NCBI GenBank assembly: GCA_016719565.1
Contig: JADJYU010000008.1
Location: 1 to 64,000 of the forward strand
DNA from: Ignavibacteria bacterium
Lineage (GTDB): Bacteria; Bacteroidota; Ignavibacteria; Tepidaquicellales; Tepidaquicellaceae
DNA: 64,000 nt
Direction: 5' to 3'
Shown: piece after piece, positions 9,677 to 18,552 of the stretch
How the letters are laid out: every line of letters starts with the position of its first letter
How positions within the stretch are numbered: the first letter of the stretch is position 1
Position numbers and translations under genes: made by a program
Notes under the pieces: model-generated
Databases searched by the model: none
The model's input: the letters and a program-made list of their open reading frames with translations, nothing else
Told to the model about the DNA's origin: nothing

Positions 9677-10132
9677 TTGAAAAATTTATTTGATTCCAAA
9701 GAAAGAGATGATCTGCTCTCACGAATCTCCGGAATGAAAGCAGACATGATACCTGCCTGGGGAAAAATGAATGCTCATCAGACTATTGTTCATTTAACTG
9801 ATCCGCTGAAAGCAGCGCTTGGTGAACGAACTGTTCCTTTTGAAAAAAGCATGTTCGGTGTTTGGCCTGTAAATAAACTAATTTCACAGTTTCTTCCGTG
9901 GCCGAAAGGAGCGCCGACAAATCCGAATTTCATTCAGGGGATAAAAGGTACAAAGCCCGTTGAATTTGAAAAAGATGTTGAATCTCTGAAAGAAACTATA
10001 ATCCGGTTTTCCGCTCAGGATAAATCGGTTGAATTTAATATGAATCCATTGTTCGGAAAGCTAAGCAATGACGAATGGGCAAGAACTATGTGGAGGCATA
10101 TTGATCATCACTTGAGGCAGTTCAGAATATAA
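9677..10132 (+). CDS. DUF1569 / DinB-like domain protein
   Basis: 151 aa starting at TTG. The N-terminal motif PAWGKMNAHQTIVHLTDPLKAALGE and the C-terminal WRHIDHHLRQF carry the spaced histidines typical of DinB-fold metal-binding proteins, and the whole matches DUF1569. Function unknown; DinB-fold proteins are often thiol-transferase-like or stress related. It sits 22 bases after the SRPBCC gene. Confidence 0.65.
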   Translation: MKNLFDSKERDDLLSRISGMKADMIPAWGKMNAHQTIVHLTDPLKAALGERTVPFEKSMFGVWPVNKLISQFLPWPKGAPTNPNFIQGIKGTKPVEFEKDVESLKETIIRFSAQDKSVEFNMNPLFGKLSNDEWARTMWRHIDHHLRQFRI

Positions 10133-10175
10133 GAATTTTTGAAATATCTTTTACTCATATTATTAAAGCTTAAAT

Positions 10176-10673
10176 ATGCTGACTTATTCAATTATTTTTT
10201 TACTTCTTTTTGCAATTGCAGCGCAGGGACAGGAAGTACTTAAGTCCGAAGCGGGGGATGCGCCGGGAAAAGGGAGTTTGTCTGAACTTAACTGGCTGAC
10301 AGGATACTGGAAAGGGACAGGACTCGGAGGTGAGTGTGATGAACTCTGGATGCCTGCTGCAGATAACTGTATGACCGGAATATTCAGATTAATGAAGGAG
10401 GGGAAACTTAGCTTTTCTGAATACATGATTTTGGAAGAAGCGGAAAGTACGGTTACTTTAAAACTTAAACATTTCGGAAGAGATCTGACACCATGGGAAG
10501 AAAAGGATAAATGGATTATTTTTAATCTGATAAAAATTGAAGACATGACGGCTTACTTTAACGGGATCACATACCATAGGAACGGAGACGAACTTTTAAT
10601 AAAACTGATTTTAAAATCCAAAGATAAAGAGTGGACAGAGGAATTCAGATTTACAAAGGGAATGCTTAACTGA
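10176..10673 (+). CDS. DUF6265-like secreted protein
   Basis: 165 aa. A signal peptide is clear (LTYSIIFLLLFAIAAQGQ), so the mature protein is probably periplasmic. The domain begins LNWLTGYWKGTGLGGECDELWMP and includes MTGIFRLMKEGKLSFSEYM and LKLKHFGRDLTPWEEKD, the pattern of DUF6265, a lipocalin-like beta-barrel family without an assigned function. It is 43 bases after the DUF1569 gene and may share its transcript. Confidence 0.65.
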   Translation: MLTYSIIFLLLFAIAAQGQEVLKSEAGDAPGKGSLSELNWLTGYWKGTGLGGECDELWMPAADNCMTGIFRLMKEGKLSFSEYMILEEAESTVTLKLKHFGRDLTPWEEKDKWIIFNLIKIEDMTAYFNGITYHRNGDELLIKLILKSKDKEWTEEFRFTKGMLN

Positions 10674-10921
10674 CATATTCATTATTCTAATATTGAATTC
10701 AGAATCCGGACAAGACAGTTTCGGATATTTGAATAACATATTTAATAATGAATTACTATTTTTGACAACTAACTAAAAATTTTTCCGGGTAATTATTTTC
10801 CCGTGAAATATTCAGCATCTCATTGATATACAACTAACAAAACTAAATTTACTAATTAAAGACAAATTGAATATAAAAGTCATCAGAGCTTTTATAAATT
10901 TTTAATTAATAAAATAATAAA

Positions 10922-11599
10922 ATGAAAAAAAATCTTGCAGAATTCATCGGCACTTTTTGGTTAGTGCTCGGAGGATGCGGAAGTGCTATGCTGGCAGCAG
11001 GTTTTCCCGAACTGGGGATCGGATTTACGGGAGTCTCTCTTGCATTCGGATTAACAGTTCTTACAATAGTTTATTCGCTCGGTCACGTTTCTGGAGCTCA
11101 TCTTAATCCCGCAGTATCAATTGGTTTATGGATTGGCGGAAGATTTTCAGCAAAAGAACTTTTACCTTATGTGATTTCACAGATACTCGGCGGAATTGCA
11201 GGAGCAGGAGTTCTCTATATAATAGTAACCGGCAACGGATCCGCAATTGGCGACTTCGCTGCAAACGGTTACGGAGATCATTCACCCGGGAAATATAATT
11301 TAATGGCAGCGCTTGTTACTGAAGTAGTCATGACATTTATGTTTTTAATAGTAATACTCGGAGCTACTGACGGAAGAGCACCTGCCGGTTTTGCAGGAAT
11401 TGCGATCGGACTTGCTTTGACATTGATACATCTTATAAGTATTCCGGTTACAAATACATCAGTTAATCCTGCAAGAAGCATCAGTCAGGCGGTATTTGTC
11501 GGAGGATGGGCGATAGAACAGCTTTGGCTTTTCATTGTCGCTCCAATTGTTGGCGCAGCATTGGCGGGAATTGTTTATAAAGTGTTTAAATCAGAATAA
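10922..11599 (+). CDS. aqpZ: aquaporin Z-type water channel
   Basis: 225 aa with six membrane helices. The two pore motifs are both exact NPA: Asn62 in AHLNPAVS and Asn182 in NTSVNPARS. The segment HLISIPVTNTSVNPAR, with His and Arg at the selectivity filter, fits the water-selective AqpZ class rather than glycerol channels. It sits in the inner membrane. A strong hairpin terminator follows, so it is a single-gene unit. Confidence 0.93.
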   Translation: MKKNLAEFIGTFWLVLGGCGSAMLAAGFPELGIGFTGVSLAFGLTVLTIVYSLGHVSGAHLNPAVSIGLWIGGRFSAKELLPYVISQILGGIAGAGVLYIIVTGNGSAIGDFAANGYGDHSPGKYNLMAALVTEVVMTFMFLIVILGATDGRAPAGFAGIAIGLALTLIHLISIPVTNTSVNPARSISQAVFVGGWAIEQLWLFIVAPIVGAALAGIVYKVFKSE

Positions 11600-11918
11600 C
11601 AGCTTATGGGAATTCCTTTAATACTATATTATTAGAGGAGTAATTAATTTTTTCCAAATCAAAATCATTTTACTTAATAATTTTTTACAATAACTTTCTT
11701 CCTGTACTGAAAGTTATTGTATTATTTTATAACCGATAGATAATTTATTGAATTTAAAAGGAACTCCGGAATAAACTTTTCAGGTTACTTATTACTTTCT
11801 GAAGATTTTTAAAATTTTAACAGTTGTAATTTGATTTCAATTCGGTTTCACTAAATTCAGAATTTCATAAACTAAAAGATCTTTCATAAAAAAATTATCG
11901 TTAATTAAATCCATAATA
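11600..11918. other. 319-bp intergenic region, aqpZ terminator and kat upstream region
   Basis: Holds the aqpZ terminator (listed separately) and a strongly AT-rich stretch leading to the catalase start. TAATTTG near 11827-11833 resembles a Bacteroidetes -7 element, but no convincing -33 partner is seen. No small gene recognised. Confidence 0.4.
11686..11729 (+). terminator. terminator after aqpZ
   Basis: TACAATAACTTTC (11686-11698) and GAAAGTTATTGTA (11709-11721) form a perfect 13-bp stem with a 10-base loop, followed by TTATTTTAT. Located 87 bases after the aqpZ stop. Confidence 0.75.
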
Positions 11919-13421
11919 ATGAATAAAGATAAAAATAAAAAACTTACAACAGCATCTGGCATTCCTTATGTGCAAAATGAAAATTCAATGAGTGCCGGAG
12001 CAAGAGGTCCTTTGCTTTTACAGGATTTTATACTCCACGAAAAGATGGCGCATTTCAACCGCGAAAGAATCCCCGAAAGAGTGGTCCATGCTAAAGGCAG
12101 CGGAGCATTCGGGACATTTACGGTTACAAATGATATTTCAAAATATACACGTGCAAAAATATTTAATAAGGTCGGAAAGCAAACCAAAATGTTTGCAAGA
12201 TTTTCAACGGTAGGCGGAGAAAAGGGAAGCGCTGATACCGAAAGAGATCCGAGAGGATTTGCGCTGAAATTTTATACAGAAGACGGCAACTGGGATCTTG
12301 TCGGAAATAACACGCCAGTTTTTTTTGTAAAAGATCCAAAGAAGTTTTCCGACTTCATTCACACACAAAAAAGAGATCCGAGAACTAACTGCAAAAGCCC
12401 TACTATGATGTGGGATTTCTGGAGTCTCAATCCGGAAAGTCTTCATCAGGTAATGATACTTATGAGTGACAGAGGGACGCCGTTTGGATACAGACATATG
12501 CATGGATTCGGTTCGCATACATACAGTATGATAAATGCCAATAATGAGAAAGTCTGGGTGAAATTCCACTTCAAAACAATGCAGGGAATTAAAAATTTTA
12601 CAAATGATGAAGCGGTGGATATGAAAGGAAAGAATCCGGATTTCGCTCAGCAGGATCTTGTGGAAGCGATTGATAATAAAGAATATCCGAAATGGGCATT
12701 AAAAATTCAGGTTATGACGGACGAGCAGGCAAAGGTATTTCCTTTCAATCCTTTTGATCTGACAAAGGTCTGGCCCCAGGGAGATTTTCCTTTAATTGAT
12801 GTAGGTGAAATGGAGCTTAATCAGATCCCAAAAAACTTTTTTGCAGATGTAGAGCAAAGCGCCTTTGCGCCTGCACACGTTGTCGACGGCATCAGTTATT
12901 CCCCGGATAAAATGCTTCAGGGCAGACTGCTTTCATATCCCGATTCGCAGCGTTACAGACTTGGTGTGAATTATGAACAGATCCAGGTAAACAAGTGTCC
13001 TTATATGGTAGCGAATTATCAAAGGGACGGTCATATGGCTGTGAACGGAAACGGTGAAGACAGTCCTAATTATTTCCCGAACAGCTTTGACGATATTTAT
13101 GCAGATGAGAATTACAAAGAAACTCCTATGATCCTTGACAGTGATGTCGCAGACTGGTTTGACAGAAACGGCGAGGGAGACAATGATCACTTCACGCAGC
13201 CCGGATTACTATTCAACAAAGCTATGAATGATTACGACAGGCATAATTTAGTTTCAAATATTGTGGGAGCGATGAGCGGTATTACGGGTGATAAAAAAGA
13301 TCTCATTATCAACAGGCAGCTATGTCATTTTTTCCGTGCAGATGAAAAGCTTGGTGCTGCTGTTGCAAAAGGACTTGGCGTTAATGTTGATGCTGTAATG
13401 GCTGAAATGAGTCACGCTTAA
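11919..13421 (+). CDS. kat: monofunctional haem catalase (small-subunit clade)
   Basis: 500 aa, the usual size of clade 3 catalases. It disproportionates hydrogen peroxide to water and oxygen in the cytoplasm. The distal His is His57 in RIPERVVHAKGSGAFG; the distal Asn lies in DLVGNNTPVFFVKDP; the proximal haem Tyr is in LLSYPDSQRYRLG. NADPH-site region HAFVVDG-like sequence appears as APAHVVDGISYSP. No secretion signal. It has its own 5' region and a terminator, so it is likely a single-gene unit responding to oxidative stress. Confidence 0.96.
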   Translation: MNKDKNKKLTTASGIPYVQNENSMSAGARGPLLLQDFILHEKMAHFNRERIPERVVHAKGSGAFGTFTVTNDISKYTRAKIFNKVGKQTKMFARFSTVGGEKGSADTERDPRGFALKFYTEDGNWDLVGNNTPVFFVKDPKKFSDFIHTQKRDPRTNCKSPTMMWDFWSLNPESLHQVMILMSDRGTPFGYRHMHGFGSHTYSMINANNEKVWVKFHFKTMQGIKNFTNDEAVDMKGKNPDFAQQDLVEAIDNKEYPKWALKIQVMTDEQAKVFPFNPFDLTKVWPQGDFPLIDVGEMELNQIPKNFFADVEQSAFAPAHVVDGISYSPDKMLQGRLLSYPDSQRYRLGVNYEQIQVNKCPYMVANYQRDGHMAVNGNGEDSPNYFPNSFDDIYADENYKETPMILDSDVADWFDRNGEGDNDHFTQPGLLFNKAMNDYDRHNLVSNIVGAMSGITGDKKDLIINRQLCHFFRADEKLGAAVAKGLGVNVDAVMAEMSHA

Positions 13422-13456
13422 AGTATCCTTTTAAAAAAAACATTTGGATAAAAAAG

Positions 13457-13487
13457 AAGACCGGACTTTTACAATCCGGTCTTTTTT
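13457..13487. terminator. bidirectional terminator between convergent genes
   Basis: AAGACCGGA (13457-13465) and TCCGGTCTT (13475-13483) form a perfect 9-bp stem with a T tract on the plus side and A tract before it. It serves kat on plus and the convergent lipoprotein gene on minus, whose stop codon begins at 13490. Confidence 0.85.
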
Positions 13488-13489
13488 AT

Positions 13490-15571
13490 TTACTGAATAA
13501 TAATATCATCAAGGAGGATAGCCGTGTCATAAATACTGTCCCCGACATCTCCGGCTGAAAATATAATTGTAACCACTTGTCCTCTGTAAGCTGAAATATC
13601 AAAAGTAATTTCCTGCCATCCTGTCATATAAACACCTCCCTGATCGAAAACAATATCGGGTGAAACAGGAATAAGCTGACCGGCATTTTGCTGAGTAGCG
13701 CCGAACTGAGCCGCTATCTGATCAATGGTTTTACTCAACAGTATAACTTCCGAGCCGTCCTGTTTGATTATCTTAATTCTGAAATAATCCTGAAACTGAG
13801 TATTAATATATTCCAGAAATTCTTCAGATAAGAAATTCCATTTTAGCTTTACTGATGACTGATTATTCTGAACAGTGAAGCATTGTGAAATGGAACCGCT
13901 GGAAGTAGTGTATCCGAGACCGGTGGAAATGATCCCCATGAAACTCCCCTGGGTCGGATTTACAACACCGAGTCTGCTGATTACTCTTCCGTCACCTGAT
14001 CTTGTCCAGCCCTCGATCTTTCCTTCTTCAAAATCCTTATTAATAAGAGACGGGGAAAAATTCAGATCATCCGAACCGACTTTTTTCTCAAACACTGCAA
14101 AAGGAGATTCAGGGTCTGTAGCATTAAAAAAAGTATTGCCGGAAGTTTTACTTTCAACTCCAAGTCTCTTTGCGATGGAATCGCTTATTGTCTGAACGAA
14201 ACCAACGTGAACCACTTTACTGTAACCGAAATATGTCTTTGCTCCTTTACCAAGAAATGCATTTGCAAGGTCAGGATTCATGGAGCTTTCACATGAATTA
14301 TTCACGATCACGGAGTTTGGGAATGTTCCTGTAATGTCTGATATGAATTTATTATTTACCACATATACATCTGCAGTAGTTACAACTGTTCCGACTGTAC
14401 TGATGACCATGTTTTTCCAGATGCTCATTTTATCTGTTTTTATGAGAGCTTTATATTTGTTTTTATAGATAGCAAGATTTGTATCTGCTATTTCACCAGT
14501 GAACAGACTCTTACCAAGTAAACCGTGAGTGGTAAATACAACCATTCCGTATTTAGTAATATCTGACAGGACTGCAACATTTGCTTCCTGATTTGTATAA
14601 GATGTAACAATATAATCTTTGCACAATGACTGTTCCAGTCTTGCCTTAACTTTTTGTCCTACATTGAACGGAGGATAAAATGCCAGGAAAGGTTCATAGA
14701 TCAGAACATTTCTGTTCCCGATTGTATTTGGATCGAGAAGAACATTGTCATTTTGTGAGAATGTGTTGTCACTGTAATAGTCATTCGTGCCTACAGTTTG
14801 TTTTGACGGATGAATAGCTTTATTATTCCTCCTGATCGTATCAGAAATTCCCGCGCCTCCTAATGTAGAAATAGCCCCGCTCGAATTAGCCAGTGAATAC
14901 AAAATACCGCCTGAGATTCCGCTGCTGTAGTTGATCAGAATTCCGGTATTGCCCGCTCTTTCCACGCTCTGCACACCGGCCTGTGTCTGCAGCCAAGAAG
15001 CCAGTTGTGTTGAGGCATTATCAATGTTATTCGGATTGCCGGCGAGGTAAGTAATCAGCTGATTCTGTGCATTTGTCTGAGTTGTAAAAACCGTCTTGAT
15101 ATCGTTTGAGGATAATTCAGTCAGCACGGTAATTGTAACTACGGAAGAATATCCGTTAGATGTTGAAGAAATAATTCCTTTAGCTTTATATTTTATTTCT
15201 CCTGCAGAAGATTCATTTATTATAAATCTGCCGCTGTAAATATTATCATTTGCGATCTCATCACCGTTTTGAAGATTACCGTTATCTTCAAGCAATCCTA
15301 TCTCAGTCTCTGTATTATTAACATCTGTTTTGATCAGGCGGGAGACCGAATCAGTGAACCTGACTCCGGGATTGACAGTAAATCTGAAGAGAACTGTATC
15401 GTTTAAATTTACCGTAACTGCATTTGGTGTTGAGATTAATGTACCGACTACGAGGTCATTCTGACCGGGCGGGGGCGGATTCGTTACTGAATTTTCTTCA
15501 GTACATCCCGGAATAAGGAGAAACAAAACAATCGAAGTTAAGCATAAATAATAAATAATTTTCGTTTTCAT
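13490..15571 (-). CDS. surface lipoprotein with a clan CD (caspase/gingipain-like) fold signature
   Basis: About 693 aa from ATG 15571; a TTG nine bases upstream is possible but the ATG places the signal correctly. The lipobox is LLIPGC, so it is probably a lipoprotein. An N-terminal beta domain (residues about 30-120) is followed by a region with VVFTTHG (His349) and VIVNNSC (Cys427), each after a hydrophobic strand. This is the catalytic dyad pattern of clan CD cysteine peptidases (caspase, C25, CHAT). The C-terminal 180 residues resemble a jelly-roll choice-of-anchor domain (DFEEGKIEGW ... ISAYRGQVVTIIFSAGD ... AILLDDIII). No T9SS signal. Peptidase activity is inference; it could be an inactive relative. 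Confidence 0.6.
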   Translation of the reverse strand: MKTKIIYYLCLTSIVLFLLIPGCTEENSVTNPPPPGQNDLVVGTLISTPNAVTVNLNDTVLFRFTVNPGVRFTDSVSRLIKTDVNNTETEIGLLEDNGNLQNGDEIANDNIYSGRFIINESSAGEIKYKAKGIISSTSNGYSSVVTITVLTELSSNDIKTVFTTQTNAQNQLITYLAGNPNNIDNASTQLASWLQTQAGVQSVERAGNTGILINYSSGISGGILYSLANSSGAISTLGGAGISDTIRRNNKAIHPSKQTVGTNDYYSDNTFSQNDNVLLDPNTIGNRNVLIYEPFLAFYPPFNVGQKVKARLEQSLCKDYIVTSYTNQEANVAVLSDITKYGMVVFTTHGLLGKSLFTGEIADTNLAIYKNKYKALIKTDKMSIWKNMVISTVGTVVTTADVYVVNNKFISDITGTFPNSVIVNNSCESSMNPDLANAFLGKGAKTYFGYSKVVHVGFVQTISDSIAKRLGVESKTSGNTFFNATDPESPFAVFEKKVGSDDLNFSPSLINKDFEEGKIEGWTRSGDGRVISRLGVVNPTQGSFMGIISTGLGYTTSSGSISQCFTVQNNQSSVKLKWNFLSEEFLEYINTQFQDYFRIKIIKQDGSEVILLSKTIDQIAAQFGATQQNAGQLIPVSPDIVFDQGGVYMTGWQEITFDISAYRGQVVTIIFSAGDVGDSIYDTAILLDDIIIQ

Positions 15572-15723
15572 AATTACCAATGTTAAAATTTAGAAAAAAT
15601 TTATTCGTAATTATTAATTGCTTTCAGCCTCCTTTTTAGTTTGTAAAATACTATTATGTTTGAACAAAATTACTTCAGCTATGCCGTAAAGACAATTCAA
15701 AATAAAATCTCAACATTAAAGAA

Positions 15724-15755
15724 AACTGCTGCAAATTAAGGGTCCGGCAGCAGTT
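15724..15755 (-). terminator. terminator for the LamG/dockerin gene
   Basis: AACTGCTGC (15724-15732) pairs with GCAGCAGTT (15747-15755), loop 14 bases. On the minus strand the stem is followed by TTCTTT. It lies about 100 bases past the stop of the gene ending at 15854. Confidence 0.6.
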
Positions 15756-15853
15756 GAAGAAAATATTTACTTAACATTTCAGCTGGATATTATTTCCTCA
15801 GAATGAATTCACAAAATCAAAAATAGCAGATTAATTATAATTAAAAAATTTAA

Positions 15854-18286
15854 TCACGGCGTAATTATAGTTATAAAATTAAATCCGTTATTATCAGCGA
15901 ATACACCATCTGTGAGATCAGTAATATTGTCACCGTTAATATCTGTTGGAATATATCCTGAAGCAAAGTTTAATCCGTCATTGTCGATCAGACTTCCGTC
16001 GCTGATATCTATTACTCCGTCCTGATTTACATCACCGCTGTATAGTCCGAATCTGACAGGTGAGTTATCTGCGTTTGCCATATTATTTCCGAATGCAGAT
16101 GATTGAGAAAGAGCAAATTCATATACCGCCTGCTGTGAAAGAGGATTGAATGTAACTTCCGCCGAACTCCAGACACTGATCGAATTTCTGTGAACTGCTT
16201 CAATATAATAAGGCGTCGCCCCCTGAACTAAACTGAAACCCGGATACGAATAATTATTTACAGGTATATAAAATTTTTCCGTTTCAACAGCCAGATAAGG
16301 CGATGTGAATTCTCTCAGTCTATATCTCACAGTATCTCTTATTGTAGAATTTGAACTTTCATTATAAAGTCCTTCTATCAGAACGGAAGTCTGAAGAAAT
16401 TTTCCAGATACGGTCTTATTATTAAACTGAATTCCCCACCCGTAAAGTCTTCCTGTGTCAGCGCCTGTATCATCAAAGATCGTAAGTTTCCATGTGCCTC
16501 TCGAAGTTCCGGTAAATGATGAGTTAAGATTTACATTTCCTTTTATAGATGGTGAGAATGAAGTGTATTTATTTGAATTGGGAATATCTCCGTTGTCATC
16601 AAAAATTGTTACAAGATTCTCATCTGAACCCGAAGTGTAACTTTGATTGAAAAGCAGTGCGAACTGATCGTTCGGAGCAGTAAGTAAAATTCTTACATTG
16701 TTCAGATTCTGGTGATTTATAGCTACGAAGACATTAATATCTGTAATAGCCACGTTCTCATAGATCAGGAATTCATCATTGATAACTCCGTCTCCGTTTG
16801 CGAAAGGTATCCGCAGATCAGTTTGCTTAATGTTATATGCATCCTGAAAATTTTTTGAATCAGCTCTCAGACACGGCGAGACAGGCTGCAGATCTATAGT
16901 TCCGGGATGAGAGAACCTGGCGTTATTTCTAAAACTCAGCTTTGGTCCCTGTCCTGTATTTGAATAATTTAAACCGTCAAGATTGTAAGCGGCTTCATCA
17001 TTAACATTCTTATTACTGCTTTCAACCGATCTGTATAAATTTTCATTAATTTCAAAAGTTGATTTAACAGCTTCTGTAATTCTGACCTCATCAATATAAC
17101 CGTCAAAATCCGACATTCCCGGAGAGCCTCCTATATAAAGTGAATCTGCTGTACTTGATATTGAACCAACATCATTTATTCCTTCGGATATTTTATTTCC
17201 ATTCAGATAAAATTTATATTTACCTGCAGCGCTATTATAAGTAAATCCAACATGCGACCATTTATTTGGGATCAGTGTGTCATTGGTTAAAAAATTAAAA
17301 TTCTGATTAATTCCGGCTACTAGTATTTTATTCTGTATTGCCAGTCTGAAGTTCGTAACCGATCCGTCCTGAGAACCTTTATGAATTATAACAGAATTTG
17401 AATTGGATCTCGGGAATATCCATGCCTCAAGTGTCACAGAAAGTGAAGGTGAGATGGCGTTGTGATGAGGAGCTGAAAGATAATCATTGATCCCGTCGAA
17501 CTCAGCGCTTTCATTGAAGGACACAGTTGTTGAAGTCTGTTCACTGAGATTGAATGAAGTTATGTTTCTTGCATAGCCGTTATTTCCTGAACCTGAAAAA
17601 TCATTTACAGAAAACACCGGTGATGAGGTCTCTTCTTTCTGAAACGGAAGGGATAATACTAAGCCATTGTAAATACCTGTATTGACTCCCAGCGATGTTC
17701 TGAAATAAGTGAATATTTCCGATCCGGAAAGCGTTCTGTTCCAAAGTCTGACATCATCGATCTTACCTGAAAATGGACTCCCTATTCCTCTTCCAACTCC
17801 TATTATCAGAGAATCGTTATTGAGCGCTGGTAACTGACCGGGCTTAATAGCAGTGGTATCCAGTTCACCGTTTATAAAAAGTGAAAACGCTCCTGATGAT
17901 TCATTGAATCTTCCCGCGATATGAGTCCATGTGTTATTAGGGATCAATGTTTTACCAATTATTCCGAACGAGTTATTTATAGTTAAACTGATCTTTCCGC
18001 CAAGAAGTAAAAACGAATATCCTGTTGCAATATTAGCTAAAGTTCTTTTTTGAATAATCATCTGACTATAAGGGGAAACTGAACTGTCGGGATTTATCCA
18101 GCATTCCAGAGTAAAACTTCCGCTGATATCAAGCGTCGGACTATCCGGAACTGCTACGTGAGAAGAATCTGCTGAAACAAATGCACTGGCTTTGTTCCAG
18201 AACATCTGTGCGTCAGCATTATTTACAGATAAGAAGATCAGCGCAGGAATAATCAGAGCGGAGAAAAATCTTTTAAGGTCATGCAT
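15854..18286 (-). CDS. secreted protein: two LamG domains, proprotein-convertase P domain, dockerin-like C-terminus
   Basis: 810 aa with a signal peptide (FFSALIIPALIFLSVNNADA). Residues about 35-215 and 255-420 are concanavalin-like LamG repeats (SGSFTLECWINPDSS, SPSLSVTLEAWIFPRSN). A P/Homo B domain follows at about 495-610 (VFVAINHQNLNNVRILLTAP, GTWKLTIFDDTG). The last 70 residues hold two dockerin-type loops: GDVNQDGVIDISDGSLIDNDG and, near the end, TDINGDNITDLTDGVF. There is no T9SS sorting domain. The same dockerin-like end occurs in the array at 58.4-63.7 kb. Likely a surface or secreted carbohydrate- or protein-binding protein; partner unknown. Confidence 0.75.
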   Translation of the reverse strand: MHDLKRFFSALIIPALIFLSVNNADAQMFWNKASAFVSADSSHVAVPDSPTLDISGSFTLECWINPDSSVSPYSQMIIQKRTLANIATGYSFLLLGGKISLTINNSFGIIGKTLIPNNTWTHIAGRFNESSGAFSLFINGELDTTAIKPGQLPALNNDSLIIGVGRGIGSPFSGKIDDVRLWNRTLSGSEIFTYFRTSLGVNTGIYNGLVLSLPFQKEETSSPVFSVNDFSGSGNNGYARNITSFNLSEQTSTTVSFNESAEFDGINDYLSAPHHNAISPSLSVTLEAWIFPRSNSNSVIIHKGSQDGSVTNFRLAIQNKILVAGINQNFNFLTNDTLIPNKWSHVGFTYNSAAGKYKFYLNGNKISEGINDVGSISSTADSLYIGGSPGMSDFDGYIDEVRITEAVKSTFEINENLYRSVESSNKNVNDEAAYNLDGLNYSNTGQGPKLSFRNNARFSHPGTIDLQPVSPCLRADSKNFQDAYNIKQTDLRIPFANGDGVINDEFLIYENVAITDINVFVAINHQNLNNVRILLTAPNDQFALLFNQSYTSGSDENLVTIFDDNGDIPNSNKYTSFSPSIKGNVNLNSSFTGTSRGTWKLTIFDDTGADTGRLYGWGIQFNNKTVSGKFLQTSVLIEGLYNESSNSTIRDTVRYRLREFTSPYLAVETEKFYIPVNNYSYPGFSLVQGATPYYIEAVHRNSISVWSSAEVTFNPLSQQAVYEFALSQSSAFGNNMANADNSPVRFGLYSGDVNQDGVIDISDGSLIDNDGLNFASGYIPTDINGDNITDLTDGVFADNNGFNFITIITP

Positions 18287-18552
18287 ATTATTAAAGAGTT
18301 TAAATTTATGAATTTTATTTTTATAATTGATGTCAGTTAAATTCAGGCTTTCAAGTCCCCCTTTATGAAATACATAAAAGAGGACTCTTACCTGACCTGT
18401 GAGATAGGATAATCCGGAATGCGATAAATAATAATTTTCTTCTCACAGGAAATTTTTTCTATGCAAACATATATATATTTAACTAATATTCATAAAGACA
18501 TTTTTCAGCAAATGTAGGATGATTTATTTAATTATAAATACAACAGCTTAAA
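18287..18552. promoter_or_regulatory. divergent intergenic region with two stem-loops
   Basis: This 266-bp gap carries the starts of two divergent genes. Near 18354-18386 a hairpin pairs AGTCC with GGACT and TTTATG with CATAAA around a short loop. A second stem pairs CCTGTGAGA (18396-18404) with TCTCACAGG (18441-18449). Neither has a clear T tract, so they may be RNA structure in one of the leaders or operator sites. Confidence 0.35.
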
